Under the pieces are notes generated by a model. It worked only from the letters and a program-made list of their open reading frames with translations. It searched no databases and was not told the origin of the DNA. The translations under genes and the position numbers were made by a program. From assembly GCA_003427395.1 (NCBI GenBank), contig BFEA01000210.1:1800566-1834082 (forward strand): 33,517 nucleotides of DNA. The letters run 5' to 3'. The number at the start of each line of letters is the position of its first letter. Within the stretch, counting starts at the first letter, position 1. This stretch comes from Chara braunii (taxonomy: Eukaryota; Streptophyta; Charophyceae; Charales; Characeae). Shown here piece after piece: positions 10,939 to 22,464 of the stretch.

Positions 10939-11719
10939 GTACATAATGTATGCATATTTTACGTACATTACCCTGTACTTGGCCAAATGCGTTCTGTACG
11001 TAAAATGTACGGGGGAAAAAAAAACATCTGAAAATAAATGTTATGTAATATAGGCAGACAAGCAGTAGGAGAAGGAGAAGAAGAACAGCCCAGCTAGATC
11101 GCGAGAGCATGAGAACGGAGAGAAGGAAGATGCACCAATGCATACAACACTCCATCACACATGCGACAATGTGAAAAAAAAAGAGATTGATTGTGAAAAC
11201 CAAGCTCCCATTATGACCTCGTGGCCGAAACCCCGACGGGCTTCATCCATGCACATGGACTCTTCAGGGGGAATAACACCCACTGCACAAATGATTCACA
11301 TCCACTGTTCCCTTGCCTCCTTTATAGTCATCCTACACCTACTCGTGGACCACGAAACCAGACACTTGCCACTGAACCCACAGTCGTTCGCTGTCCCTTA
11401 GGTCGTTTTACACCCTTAGCACTCCCTGGGCGATACCGGGTACTCTTAGGAGCCATGCAAACCGAATGCGTCAGGCCGACAGGCGATGCCATAGAGTCGA
11501 AGCAAGACTGTCTTGGATACTGTGTTCCTCTGAAAAACCAGTGCCTATTGTCACAAGGCAAAGCGATAGCAGATGGTCAGGCGTGAACCAGCACCGCTAC
11601 AAGCGCTACACCCAACGGGAAATGATGCACATGATCGAGCAACTGCCATCTCTCTTCCCCACGTCTGCGACACAGCCAACGCTTAACACAACCGTCGACA
11701 CGTATGAAGGCAAGCCTAC
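10939..11719. other. Spacer between two divergent LINE relics
   Basis: An inverted repeat ATTTTACGTAC (10956) / GTACGTAAAAT (10996) lies just beyond the minus-strand relic. Two plus-strand open frames (11221-11586 and 11466-11771) overlap. They show no recognisable motif, though the second leads into the LINE copy and could be its upstream part. Confidence 0.4.
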
Positions 11720-14075
11720 AGATCCCAAGGAGAAAGCCAATCTTTATCGATTGGATTCCAAATATCATTAATCTTTACTACTTCCTACTTAACCCACCCT
11801 CTCCAAAGAGAGTTTGTACAGTTGAGGACACATGTCCGCCAAGGAGACCCTTTGGCGCCCTTCTCGTTTATTATTGTGAGGGAGGCACTGACGGCGAACC
11901 TCCGAGCCAACAAAACCCTGAGGAAATTGCAGGTCTCCGCCATCCCAGAAGAAGCGATCCTTATCTGTTCGATGTTTGCTGATGACCTCACACTTATAGT
12001 TGATGCAACCACAGCAAACATGGAAGAGATCAGACGATTAGTTGACCAGTTCACAGCGGTTTCAGACATGACCGTGAATTGGAGAAACAAAACCCTGGGG
12101 TGGTGGATTCACCACCAAGGGGTACGCCCCCTTGAGCTGCCACGGGTTAAATGGCTCCCAGAAACGGCCCCAGTTAGGGTGCTGGGAATTATGTTAACGT
12201 CTTTGGGTTTGCATCAAATGATGAATGGATTCTGAAACCTTCTTTAGAGAAGCTGGCCCACTGGAAAGACCAACACACTTCCCTCATTGGCAGGGTATTG
12301 CAATGTGGGCCCTCAGCAAGGAGGCCGTCAAGTTGCTAAAACGTCAACTATCGGCCCTGCTATGGAGGGGCAATGGGGAGGTCTCGAATGTAATTAGCAG
12401 GGTGGCCTGGTCATCGGTGATCCAACCCAAAGATAAAGGGGGCTTGGGGATCCTGAACCTGGATACCCAGGTCACATCATTAACAAGTCAATGGGTTAGG
12501 AGACTACTCTTCACTCTGCATCTCTCGTGGTAGACCCTTGCGCTGGAACAAATAGCTAGAGTTGCCCCACAGACTCCATAGGGAGTGGATGAAGACCTTT
12601 TCTGGACGGTGCCATGGTCCCCTTGAAGTGGTCAAGCTGGGCGCCGTGACACAACCCGCTTGGATTTGGTCCGGGACGACTTCTGGGCCTGCGTGTTGAA
12701 AGTCTGACGCAGACTCCCACTGCCTGACAAACCCCCACCATCCAGGTGGGAAGAGGTGGCACGACAACCTCTTTTTGCAAACAGGAGGATAACAAACTGG
12801 TACAGTAGGGTGTATCGTAGTTCGAGTACTCCGTGGAGCAGCTAGGTAAAAAAAGGTATAATCAAAATAAAAGACATATGGGATACAAAGAAAGGAGATT
12901 GGAAATTTGCACAACAATTAAGGACTACACTAAAGTATTATCACAATGTAGTGGAGCATATCGAATTGTTGATCTTTACGATCCCTCTAGACTGGGTGCG
13001 CATTTTGCGCAAAGGGACAAAAACTGGGTAGCAGCCCTGGGTGATCCGGAAAGCATAGACAATGTGGTGGAGGTACGGCGGGATGAATCCCTGGTTAATC
13101 TCTTCCACATTGAGAAGGACAATGTACTCACCCGGTACGCTCCAGATGTGAAGAGATGGTGGAGAAACACCGACCTGCACAGGATCCGTGTGCTGCGGGA
13201 CAAGGATGTGTGGATCGCATACCAACCAGACACCCCCGTGGCAGAGCTCCCGTTGGACCCCGAGGAATGACAGTGAGCCTCTACACGAAAATAAAGGTCG
13301 GGGGAGAGTAAAGAGTTATATTCCTTAACAGTGAAGGCCGCGTATCGTCTGCTGCGACCAAAGGTGAACATAAAAGAAATGGTGAAATCTCGAAGAAGAT
13401 CCCATTTGAATGTGGGAACCGAGGGGATACGTCCCATCCGATAGTTCGACGCCACAAGGTCTAGACCAGCGAGGATGACCTCGCTACAGTGGCAGGTAGA
13501 ACATCGTTGCCTCCTCATTAACGACCGACTGATAGATCGTACATACCTTGAGCAGAAAGGGAGGGCGCCACCATGGTGTAACTCATGTCACTCAGCGTTC
13601 GCCTCCCGCAGAATCCCGGAAACCATAGAGCATATATTCATGCAGTGTCTGGGGGTTGTTCTCACATGGCGATGGTGGGATAAGATCTGGACACTGTTGG
13701 GCACAGAGTCCGACTGGCCTTCGGATTGGAGGGGCCATACTATGCGAGGCATGGACCTATCCCACTGGCAATACTTTCGAAAACAACATGTTCAAGTTAG
13801 GGAGGAGAGCGGTCATATGGACCCTCTGGAGAAAGCGCTGTATCCACGACATCGAGGGGGTCCGCATAGTAGGGGAAGAGGCAATAGATATGATAAAACA
13901 ATACATTCAACAAGAACTCATGGTAAAATGGTATAAAGTTAAAAACCAACTTGAGTTGTTCCATTCAGTAAAAGACATAACACAAGTAATCCATCAATTC
14001 TCGGGGGAATGGTTGGGCAGTGTGAACGGGGGCTGGATTGGATCCGCCCGATGGGAGGGCAGGTTCGCCTAGAAG
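11720..14075 (+). pseudogene. LINE reverse transcriptase with zf-RVT C-terminus (relic 2)
   Basis: The longest LINE copy here. It starts near FIDWIPNIINLY, then VRQGDPLAPFSFII (11834 on) and the catalytic box FADD at 11975-11986, then NWRNKTLGWWIHHQGVRP. After a shift near 12235 comes RVAWSSVIQPKDKGGLGIL (about 12400-12460), the linker found after the thumb in plant L1s. FTVKAAYRLL-like sequence occurs near 13325. A zinc knuckle with C-x2-C, H and C follows at 13577-13648, and the terminal VIWTLWRKR at about 13810. Several stops (12534, 13268, 13442) and at least two frameshifts inactivate it. Endonuclease and ORF1 are absent, as in a 5'-truncated insertion. No poly(A) tail was found at the right end. 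Confidence 0.88.
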
Positions 14076-14400
14076 GACAATCAGGTGGAATTCAAAAGAG
14101 ACTATTATATTTGTTTCAAAGATTGGACTAAGGTGGGCCAGGATGTCTCATTGCGACCACACATAGAATTTCCATACCCATTCCCGCCCCACCGACGGAC
14201 AATGGTGGATATGCAATGGTATGGAGCAGAGTGAGCGGAGCGAGCAAGCCTACGGGCAGGACCACAGGTTGAGGGGCATCGGCAGGCATCCAAAAGTGGT
14301 AGGAGCCAGCCGCTAGGGGAATATGTGTGATCTGGCGGTCAAAGGCAGACTGAAGAAGCGGCTCTGCTATCTAGCATACATTGCAGTATTCATATCAATA
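14076..14400. other. No gene recognised
   Basis: Sequence after the LINE C-terminus; possibly its 3' untranslated part. No clear tail or target duplication. Confidence 0.35.
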
Positions 14401-14405
14401 ACCTT

Positions 14406-15075
14406 GTTCAGTTAATCCCCCAATAACAGGGCAACTAAGGCTGGCAGGCATCGGAGGTACACTCAAGCAGCAACAAATGGGAGGAGGTAGAGGAGAGAGG
14501 GAGGAAAGGGATGGGATGTGTGTGGGCAGAGGAGGGAGGGAGAAATATTTGTTTCCCCTAGTGCTCAATATCCGACACAATTAAGGTGTGTGGGGGTAGA
14601 GGAGAGAGGGAGGAAAGGGATGGGGTGTGTGGGGTCAAAAGAGGGAAGGAGGAATTAGTTCTTAACATAAGTGGATATTGCTCAACATCCTGCACAGTTA
14701 ACCCTCTGGACACTAGAGCAACCAATGCTAGCAGGCCTTTTCTCAAAAAAAGCCTTCAAGCAGCAGCAAGCCCAGAAAGTGGAATTGAGACAGGGTGAGT
14801 GGAAGCAGTGGAGGGAAAAAGAAATTAGATCCTAGCAACAAAACATGCACAGTTAATCCTCTGAACAACAGAGCAATCAATGATGGCAGGTGTTTTCTTA
14901 GTACACCCTCGTAAGAGATAACATATCGTCTTACTGTGGGAATAAGGAAGGGAGGAACTTGGGTGTAGCAGTGTATCTGGCGCCGGGTTGAAGGTAAAGA
15001 GGTTCCCCCTTCCTCCTAATATCTTGCCCAATCAATCCCCTGGACCCCAGGGCAATCAATGTTGGCAGGAACACC
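14406..15075. repeat. Degenerate complex tandem array, units about 150-180 bp
   Basis: A conserved segment of about 48 bases (CAGTTAAYCC ... RGGCAAYYAATG ... GGCAGG) starts near 14406, 14692, 14847 and 15026, with a partial copy near 14560. Purine-rich GGAGAGAGGGAGGAAAGGG blocks separate the first units. Spacing and identity vary, so this is an old array rather than a satellite. Confidence 0.65.
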
Positions 15076-15190
15076 CCACAATTGCTTTTCTCCTATACTT
15101 CAATTTCAGTTTGTATAAGGGACGCTGAACCTGCTTTCCAGTAGGTGATGCTCCCCACCAATAGATGGAGCCTCCCCCTAGGTGTTAGTA

Positions 15191-15506
15191 ACGACCATTT
15201 CGTCAAAATTGACATTTTTTTTTCTTTGAACGAAATTGAAACCGAGTTTTTTGAACGAAAACTCGTCAAAATTTGATGTTCCTGAGGGTCCGCTGGACCC
15301 CTGGCTATACATGGACCTAGCTTGAGACCAGCCGTCCTGCCTGGAGGTACCTGGTTTCAAGCTAGGTCCATGTACAGCCAGGGGGTCCAGCATTTTACAA
15401 ACGCCGGACCATCAAGAACAACAAATTTTGACGAGTTTTCGACTAAAAAACTCGGTTTCAATTTCGTTCAAAAAATAAAAGATGTCCATTTTGACGAAAT
15501 GGCAGT
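15191..15506. mobile_element. Foldback element with arms of about 140 bp
   Basis: The left arm runs from CCATTTCGTCAAAA through AAACCGAGTTTTT and CTCGTCAAAATTTG to GGACCTAGCTTGA (15327). The right arm (15356-15506) is its inverted copy with a 15-base insertion. The loop is about 28 bases. It is non-coding and would form a long RNA hairpin if transcribed. Flanking GGTGTTAG and AGTGTTGT are only a weak target-duplication candidate. Confidence 0.75.
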
Positions 15507-15559
15507 TTAGTGTTGTCTGCTCTTATCAGCACCACTAACTCTGGTGGGGGCGACTTTTC

Positions 15560-15582
15560 AAAAAAAAAAAAAAAAAAAAAAA
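15560..15582. repeat. Poly(A) tract
   Basis: About 23 A residues after the foldback element. Confidence 0.9.
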
Positions 15583-15639
15583 AGGTTGAGGACACATCCT
15601 TGCGAATTTCTAAGTGACAATTTACTAACAAATTATCAA

Positions 15640-18080
15640 AGAAGAGTTGATGATACACCTCCACCATCTTTATGAAATAAGACAATCTATGCTATGTTTT
15701 CATAAGCCTCGACAAAAAATGGTTCATTCCAGAGATCAACCCTCGCAGTCCGTCGATCTAAGACCGGTTGATCCGCTCCTTCCTAAGACGACCCTCTAGG
15801 AAAGCACCACAATCTGAGTTTTATCCACATTAGGGGATCAATATTTGGTGAGGTCTCCGCAACCAACCTTTTAATTTGCTTTTAAGCCAATGCATTCAAG
15901 AGAGTCAGTGGATGGAAGAGCAAGTGTTTAACCCATTGTAACGACAAGGTCATAGCCTAACAAGCAGGGTTGATAATACCAAGCCCACCTCCAGTCACGG
16001 TCTTTGATGTATCACAGACTGCTTTGCCACTCTACGAATGATTTTAGGACATTCATGATTTCTCCTTCATAGAAAGATTGTTAACTGGCATTGATAGATT
16101 TTCAGAGCCGTCTTTTCAAAAACCTCAATAATAAATTTATACCAGATGGCGGTGAACACTAATAATTGATTGTCACTGTACGTCGCAAATTTAAAGAATG
16201 TTTGTCTTTCCATGTCTCCTGTTTGGCCTGAGCAGGTTGACTTATCTATTCATTATTAGAAATGGGTTTGCCTACTGTTGACAGTGAAATAAGTACTGGG
16301 ATGAAAGGTTTTAAAGGGAGCGATTTAACTTGAGGACATTTTGGAGGTCTGACACCTTGATGATAAATCCACGAGCGCAAAGTTTTGTTACCCTAGTTTA
16401 CCCAAAATCTATCCATCATTCTTTGGAGTGCCTCTAAATTTTCCTTTGAAGCATCTGCCATACTGGAGGGGTAATTTACGAAGAGAGAACAAAACCGAAT
16501 GAAAGAAAGTTTAATCGTTTGATGTCCTTATGTTGTCGCAAGCTGACTGCTAAAGCCTCCATAACTATAACAAAAAAGGTAGAGGGCAATGAAATCTTCT
16601 TGTCTCACTAAACGGTGCACGAAGGTCAGGGGGCCCACATTGCCATTTACTGTCACCCTGGTAATCGCGCTCTTATGCAAAATTTAATCCCATGTCCTAA
16701 AATATGGACAAAAACTAAATTTCTTGAGACGCTTGTGTAGAAAAAAACAATCCATACAATTATATGCCTTCTCAAAGTCAATAAATATAAAGAGTGAAAA
16801 ACAACATATAGTTTGAATTTATGTGATAGTTTAATGAGTTTATTTATGAGAATGACATTATCTTGTATATTCCTCCATATAATGAAACCAATATGATCCA
16901 GGTCAGGGTTGCCAGCGTTCCGGACGGGCCGAACACCCGAACCCGAACGCCCGAACGTTTGGGAACCCCTCTCGATGCGTTCGGACGTTCGCCCAAACAC
17001 GAAAAAAAAAAAAAACAAAAAAAAAAAAACAAAAATATTTTCCAAAAATTCTGAAAACTAAACTATGTCATGCAGAAGAATAAAATAAACAATATTTGCC
17101 TCAACAGAACATCCAAATTTCTTACCAAATTTGAAATAAACATCAAATACGAAAAATAAATAATATTAATGAAAATAAGAAAAAATAAAACGAGAATGAA
17201 ATTATTGCGTGGGCGAGCAAGTTTTCGACACCGGCATCTTTGGCGATTTTTCATTTTTTTTTGGATTTGTCAAATACCATAAAATTTTATGTATCTATAT
17301 CTTACATTATAGAGAACCTACAAATAAAATTTGAAAAAATAATATTTTTTTTCAGGCCCCGAAATAAAGGGAAAACAAAGAGTGAAAAAAGAAAAAAAAC
17401 AAATTAGTAATTGGGAAAGCAAGTTTTGACGCCACCATCTTTGCAGATTTTTCATTATTTTTTGGGTCCACAGAATGACTTCTAACTTGAGAGACAGGTA
17501 ACTTACATAACATAGACCTCAAAAAAAAAAACATGAGGAAAAAAAAAAAATGTTTAGGTACCAAAATATTTTTTTGCGGGGTCCAAACCCCTTTGAGTTC
17601 GGGCCCCGTACGGGGACCCGAACGCCCGAACGTTCGGGGGTCAGCTTAGTGGCCTCCGTACATTTGCCCTGGCAACTCTGATCCAGGTAAATAATATCTC
17701 AAATTCTAAGAGTTAACATATCGGTCAAAGCCTTTACGACCAGTTTGTAGACAACAACGAGAAGGGTAATAAGATGATAGTTATAAATATTAGACTTATC
17801 TCCTTTCTTATAAAGCAAGGGTAATACCCCTTGACCCACAAAGTCGCTTATTTGTCATAAAACCCAGACTACATGATAGAAATCTATTCGATCCTGCGAC
17901 ATGAAGCCACAAAAAGTATCCTAAAATTGATTGGGTAGTCAATCTATTCCTAGTGTCGTATCCTCATCGATAAACATCAAGGTAGTCAAAATTTCATCCT
18001 TAGTGAGTGATATTTCAAACTTTTTCTTTTGTTCTGTAGATAATGTGTTGGTAAGAGATGTAAGAGCATTATCTAATATT
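15640..18080 (-). pseudogene. LINE reverse transcriptase (relic 3), split by a hAT-like element
   Basis: Reading the minus strand: a GID-LP pre-palm motif near 17960, LYKKGDKSNIYNYHLITLL near 17820-17770, then after the inserted element HIGFIIWRNIQDNVILINKL (16895-16835), VRQEDFIALYLF near 16610 and MADASKENLEALQRMMDRF near 16450. GNKTLRSWIYHQGVRP follows near 16370 and RVAKQSVIHQ near 16030. Order and spacing match the plus-strand copy at 11720-14075. Many stops and shifts make it older than that copy. The catalytic YADD box is not clearly preserved. Confidence 0.82.
16904..17680. mobile_element. Non-autonomous hAT-like element with perfect 8-bp target duplication
   Basis: The left end CAGGGTTGCCAG and right end CTGGCAACTCTG are 12-bp terminal inverted repeats with one mismatch. 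ATCCAGGT lies on both sides (16896-16903 and 17681-17688) as an exact 8-bp target duplication, the length made by hAT transposases. The 777-bp body encodes no transposase. Subterminal regions are packed with CCCGAACG/CGTTCGGG motifs. A segment with GCAAGTTTT...GATTTTTCAT occurs twice, about 202 bp apart (17217 and 17419). It sits inside the minus-strand LINE relic, so it arrived later. Confidence 0.9.
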
Positions 18081-18329
18081 ATGCATGCGTCTCTTTACAA
18101 GAATGTGTTCATTTTTCAATATGGAAAATGTCTTAAAGAAATTTCTGACTATTTTGGTGCAACGATTCGTTAGATCTAAGAAAACCTAAGTTGTGTAAGG
18201 ATCTTTCGCCATGACCAGTCTCCGGTGATAATGATCTTTTACCGTGGTCATATCTGAATTAAGCATATATCAAAGATATAAAGCTTCAAATTTTGCAAAT
18301 TCATATTTTATCTAGGCTACCAGCGGGGC

Positions 18330-18452
18330 CGCCCTGGCCACTTTGTTTTCTCAGACGACCGGACCATGCAAGAGGCAGAAAAGGTTAAAAAAAAAAAACT
18401 ATGTTATGCAGAAAAATAAACTGAAAAAATCTTTATGTTATATATATATATA
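18330..18452. mobile_element. Possible outer element interrupted by the next one
   Basis: ACTATGTTATGCAGAAAAATA at 18398-18418 matches an internal segment of the 16904-17680 element. A similar AT-rich continuation and a GCCCAGCCGGACGATTGG string resume after 19215. This suggests an older relative split by the 18453-19207 insertion. Outer ends are not resolved. Confidence 0.3.
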
Positions 18453-19207
18453 TAGGGTCACCAGCTCGTACGTACGGAGGTCCCTGGGCCGTCCTCCCTA
18501 CGTATGGGCATTCAGGGTCCCGTTCGGGTTCCGAACCTGACGGTGTTTTGCCCCCGCCCAAAAAACATTCAGGGCTTAAAAATATATATATATATTTTTT
18601 GAAGTTTTTTTTGTGAGTTCTCTATGATGTGAGGTACATGCCTATAAATGTTGAAGTCATTTTTCTAAGCCAAAGAAAAATAAAAAATCGCCAAAGATTG
18701 TGGTGTCAAAACGTGCTTGTCCATTTATTATTTTGTTTTTTTTTCCACTTTTTACCTTTTTTTTTTCACTTTAGTGTGGGGCCTAAGCAATTTTATTACT
18801 TTTTGAAAGTTTTTTTTTAATGAGTTTTGTATTATGTAAAGTACACATCAGTAAATTTTAAGGGCATTTGACTGTGCTTAAGAAAAAGAAAAATCACCAA
18901 AGATGACGATGTCGAAAACGTGCTCCCTCACTCATTAATTTTAATTCACATTTTTTAAAACGTTTTATCTTTATTTATTTTATTTGTATTCAAATTTGGT
19001 AAGGATTTTGGGTGTAATGCTCAGGCAAATGTTATTTTTTTGATTGTTCTTCATAACATATATCATTTTTTTCAGATGTTTTTGTTTTTTTTTTGTTTTT
19101 TTTTTGTCCGTGTTTGACCCGAACGACTGAACGCATTCCCAAGGGGTCCTGTACATTCGGGCGTTCGGGTTTGGCCATTCGGCCCCTCCCGAATGCCGGT
19201 TACCCTG
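18453..19207. mobile_element. Second hAT-like element, inverted relative to the first
   Basis: Ends TAGGGTCACCAG and CCGGTTACCCTG are imperfect terminal inverted repeats. TATATATA flanks both sides (18445-18452 and 19208-19215), fitting an 8-bp duplication, though low complexity weakens this. The body carries two copies of a segment ending AAAACGTGCT, 207 bp apart (18708 and 18915), the reverse complement of the duplicated segment in the 16904-17680 element. Non-coding, about 755 bp. Confidence 0.75.
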
Positions 19208-19215
19208 TATATATA

Positions 19216-19840
19216 TATAATATATTTATAATTATTATTTTTATTTTTTTATTTTTTTTTGCCCAGCCGGACGATTGGTCATGTGTCACAATAATAACTT
19301 AGGATTTCGTATTATTTTTCATGAATTTTTGATTTTTTAATCGTTCAAGGACGATTAGGAGGTATGTGTTATGTTCTTCTAACATTTTGCTAACTATGAT
19401 TGTTTTGAAATAGACAACTATAAATTGGTTTACCCATTCTTTGAATAGTTGATTCATAAATATTTTAATGATTGAAATGAAGTTTGTTAAACCGAAATAA
19501 ACAGTCAAATATCCATAGGTTCTTTATATTATTATGAGTAATTTCTTGTATTGATTCTTGAGGGTTACCAACTTACAATGACTTGATGACAACCAAACTT
19601 TAACATCAAAAAATTACAAGGCAACAAAGCGAGGCGCAAAATAAAAAGAAAAACCATAACAATTATTTTTTGATATAAAATTGCAAGGCACGAGAGGCAG
19701 ACGCAAAACAAAAAAGCATAAACAAGAGAGCACATTGTCCTCCCCAATCTTTAAAATAAAAAGAATACCTGCTCGAAGAATGGTTAGTCAAGCTTTATAA
19801 GACTCATATAACCTATCAGACCTACCAACCTTCAAAGCTT
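19216..19840. other. No gene recognised
   Basis: AT-rich sequence with short open frames only. It may contain the rest of the interrupted outer element and upstream LINE sequence. Confidence 0.35.
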
Positions 19841-19844
19841 CCCA

Positions 19845-21123
19845 ATGCATGAATACAAAAAGATCCTTCTACAAAGAGTTTTTCACCTACGAGGTAAACC
19901 GCTCGAGCCCAAAGTAAAGGAGCAAATACATAAAAGACTTCCTTATCCCTACGGAGAATCAGACCAACAAAGAGTATCACTCGACCAACCACTGTTTAAA
20001 ACTGGAATCTGGTTTTATGATAAAAGTGAAATTCAGGGAATAAATGCATTCCTAAAAAGATTTGGGAGTCATTTTAAGGTATTTAAATTATTACCTCGTT
20101 AACGTTATCAGGAAAGACCAGATGATGGGATTGGTGGGGTAGGAGGTAGTTGCTTTAAAGAGTCTACAATATAAGAAAAGATATAAGATAAACATAAGAG
20201 ATTATAAGAGGGTTACTATGCATACAATTGTTTATAAAATGTTATCCAATGCGTTTGCTACCGACAAACTAAAAGGACTATCATTCTCACCTGAACAGTT
20301 AGCCCGATCATTACAGTTGACTTTGAAGCAACTTTCAGCCAGATGTAACAATAATCACCGAGCATTGCAATTGGGTGAAGATGGTAATTGAATTGGTAAT
20401 ATACACACTGTTACACAGTCTAGATTGACTTTCTAGAAGGAAAAAAAAAAAAACATTATAGATAACATCTTACTGACGAATAAGGTATCAAAATTGTTAG
20501 ACTAGGTAAAGCCAACGTATCATCGGTCTGTAGAATCATGTTCGTGTTCGGTGACAAAACCCGACGTTCGTGACCGAATGCGAATGAACGCTAAAACCCT
20601 CCTAATGCGAACATAAAAAGAAAAAAGAAGTTTATTCGAAAAATCTAAAACAATATATGTCATGTAAAATAATAATACAAATAACGTTTTTCTAGGAGGA
20701 ATGTGAAAATTCTAAGCCAAACTCGATTTTAAAATAAAAAACCGAAAAGTAGTTTTTTTTTAATCATTAAAAAAAAATGTTCGACCGAGCACGTTCGGAA
20801 GGCGTTCGACCGAACATCTGAACATGTTCGTATTGGGGCGTTCGTGAAATCCTCGAACGCATTCGGTGTGATACACATACCTCAATATTTATTGATTAAA
20901 AAAAAAACTATGGTAATTTTGATTGAAAATTATTGGAATATTGTGTAGAGAAGCTAAAGATAAAACTAACTTTAGGAAGTGGGTCATAATTCTATATTCT
21001 AATGCATCAAGCAAGTTGCAACGAAATAGGGCCCTGATGTCAGATATCCCTTTGCACAGGTTTATAAGTCAAGGAAAATTTTTAGCCTCATACCTCTCTA
21101 TAATGGTAATGGAGCTTATTGGT
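19845..21123 (+). pseudogene. LINE reverse transcriptase (relic 4), interrupted
   Basis: An 85-codon open frame (19845-20102) of unknown role leads in. Then TIVYKMLSNAF (about 20220) matches the L1 NTIYKxLA motif and IIDNILLTNKVSKLLD (about 20460-20505) the GR-I-DN region. After an inserted stretch (about 20530-20870) the frame resumes with YGNFD (about 20910; KAYD region) and WVIILYSNASSKLQRNRAL. Then ISQGKFLASYLSIMVMEL (about 21075-21120) matches RQGxPLAPYLFxMVME. It ends abruptly before the YADD box at about 21123. Stops and shifts are present throughout. Confidence 0.75.
20530..20870. mobile_element. GTTCG-rich short element inside LINE relic 4
   Basis: Both ends are crowded with GTTCG/CGAAC strings (ATGTTCGTGTTCGG left, GTTCGACCGAACATC and CGAACGCATTCGG right). 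The AT-rich core has ATATGTCATGTAAAATAATA, similar to the core of the 16904-17680 element. It separates two consecutive parts of the LINE frame. Exact ends and target duplication could not be fixed. Confidence 0.55.
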
Positions 21124-21124
21124 G

Positions 21125-21334
21125 TAGTTCCCCGTACGTCGCACGGCCCGTCTGAACGGACAGACGGACGCCCCTATGGATGTACGGCTGGTTCTCGTCT
21201 GAACCGGCCAGGGNNNGGGGGGGGGGGGGGGGGGGGGNGNGGGGNGGGGTTTGCCGTCNNGGGGGGNNGNGGGGGTGGCAGGGACCCCNNTTATATNNTA
21301 AAAAAANTANATGNTTTTNNNGTNNAATNNAAAA
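21125..21334. mobile_element. CGTACG/G-rich element, poorly assembled
   Basis: It starts with CCCGTACGTCGCACGG, passes through a G-run with scattered undetermined bases (21214-21330), and ends in an A-rich stretch followed by GATT repeats. The order CGTACG, G-rich, A-rich, GATT mirrors 28174-28435 in reverse. It interrupts the LINE relic to its left. Confidence 0.4.
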
Positions 21335-21335
21335 A

Positions 21336-21397
21336 ACTAAGATTGATTGATGAATTGACTGATTGATTGGTTAATTGATTGATTGATTGGTTTATAG
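21336..21397. repeat. (GATT)n microsatellite
   Basis: Imperfect GATT/GAATT units over about 60 bases, on the A-rich side of the preceding element. Confidence 0.85.
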
Positions 21398-21413
21398 ATT
21401 TCATAAGAGATAG

Positions 21414-21700
21414 ACAAGGTAGCAAATCCGGATATCCGGCAGACCAATTTTACCCGGAATTTTCAATCCGGATGAATTTTCCGGATTAATTCCGGATATG
21501 GAAAATCCGGCCTTGCGCAAATTTTGTTTTTTTGCCAAAAAAATAAATAATTTAAAAAAATATGGAAAAAAAGTATGTTGTTCATATGAATGATACGAAC
21601 AATATTTGGCTTGAGGTCATCTTTGATATCTCAACAGATATAAAGATGAAAAATAAAACAGAAAAAGAAAATAATATTTAGATAAAAAATTATAGAATGA
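21414..21700. mobile_element. Left part of a CCGG-rich hAT-like element
   Basis: CAAGGTAGCAAATCCGGATA resembles the YAGGGTnnCCAG ends of the other elements. ATCCGG recurs at least six times in the next 100 bases. The core has TATGTTGTTCATATGAATGA and AACAATATTTGGC, like the other hAT-like elements here. The right end would lie beyond the assembly gap. Confidence 0.45.
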
Positions 21701-21822
21701 ATTAAGCATCCCCCCTCTAAACACCTTTATTCCCTATCTTACCCCCTTTGAACCCTTCAATGCCCTATCAAGTTTTTTATGAAATAGGAATGTAGTTCTA
21801 TTGTATTTTGCATGCGCAATAT

Positions 21823-22464
21823 NNNNNNNNNNNNNNNNNNNNNNNNNNNNNNNNNNNNNNNNNNNNNNNNNNNNNNNNNNNNNNNNNNNNNNNNNNNNNN
21901 NNNNNNNNNNNNNNNNNNNNNNNNNNNNNNNNNNNNNNNNNNNNNNNNNNNNNNNNNNNNNNNNNNNNNNNNNNNNNNNNNNNNNNNNNNNNNNNNNNNN
22001 NNNNNNNNNNNNNNNNNNNNNNNNNNNNNNNNNNNNNNNNNNNNNNNNNNNNNNNNNNNNNNNNNNNNNNNNNNNNNNNNNNNNNNNNNNNNNNNNNNNN
22101 NNNNNNNNNNNNNNNNNNNNNNNNNNNNNNNNNNNNNNNNNNNNNNNNNNNNNNNNNNNNNNNNNNNNNNNNNNNNNNNNNNNNNNNNNNNNNNNNNNNN
22201 NNNNNNNNNNNNNNNNNNNNNNNNNNNNNNNNNNNNNNNNNNNNNNNNNNNNNNNNNNNNNNNNNNNNNNNNNNNNNNNNNNNNNNNNNNNNNNNNNNNN
22301 NNNNNNNNNNNNNNNNNNNNNNNNNNNNNNNNNNNNNNNNNNNNNNNNNNNNNNNNNNNNNNNNNNNNNNNNNNNNNNNNNNNNNNNNNNNNNNNNNNNN
22401 NNNNNNNNNNNNNNNNNNNNNNNNNNNNNNNNNNNNNNNNNNNNNNNNNNNNNNNNNNNNNNNN
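21823..22464. other. Assembly gap (642 undetermined bases)
   Basis: All bases are undetermined. Open frames crossing it are artefacts. The size may be an estimate. Confidence 1.

Noticed and set aside
14406-15075. CRISPR-like array
   Set aside because: Units are diverged, irregularly spaced and longer than CRISPR repeats, and the DNA is eukaryotic.
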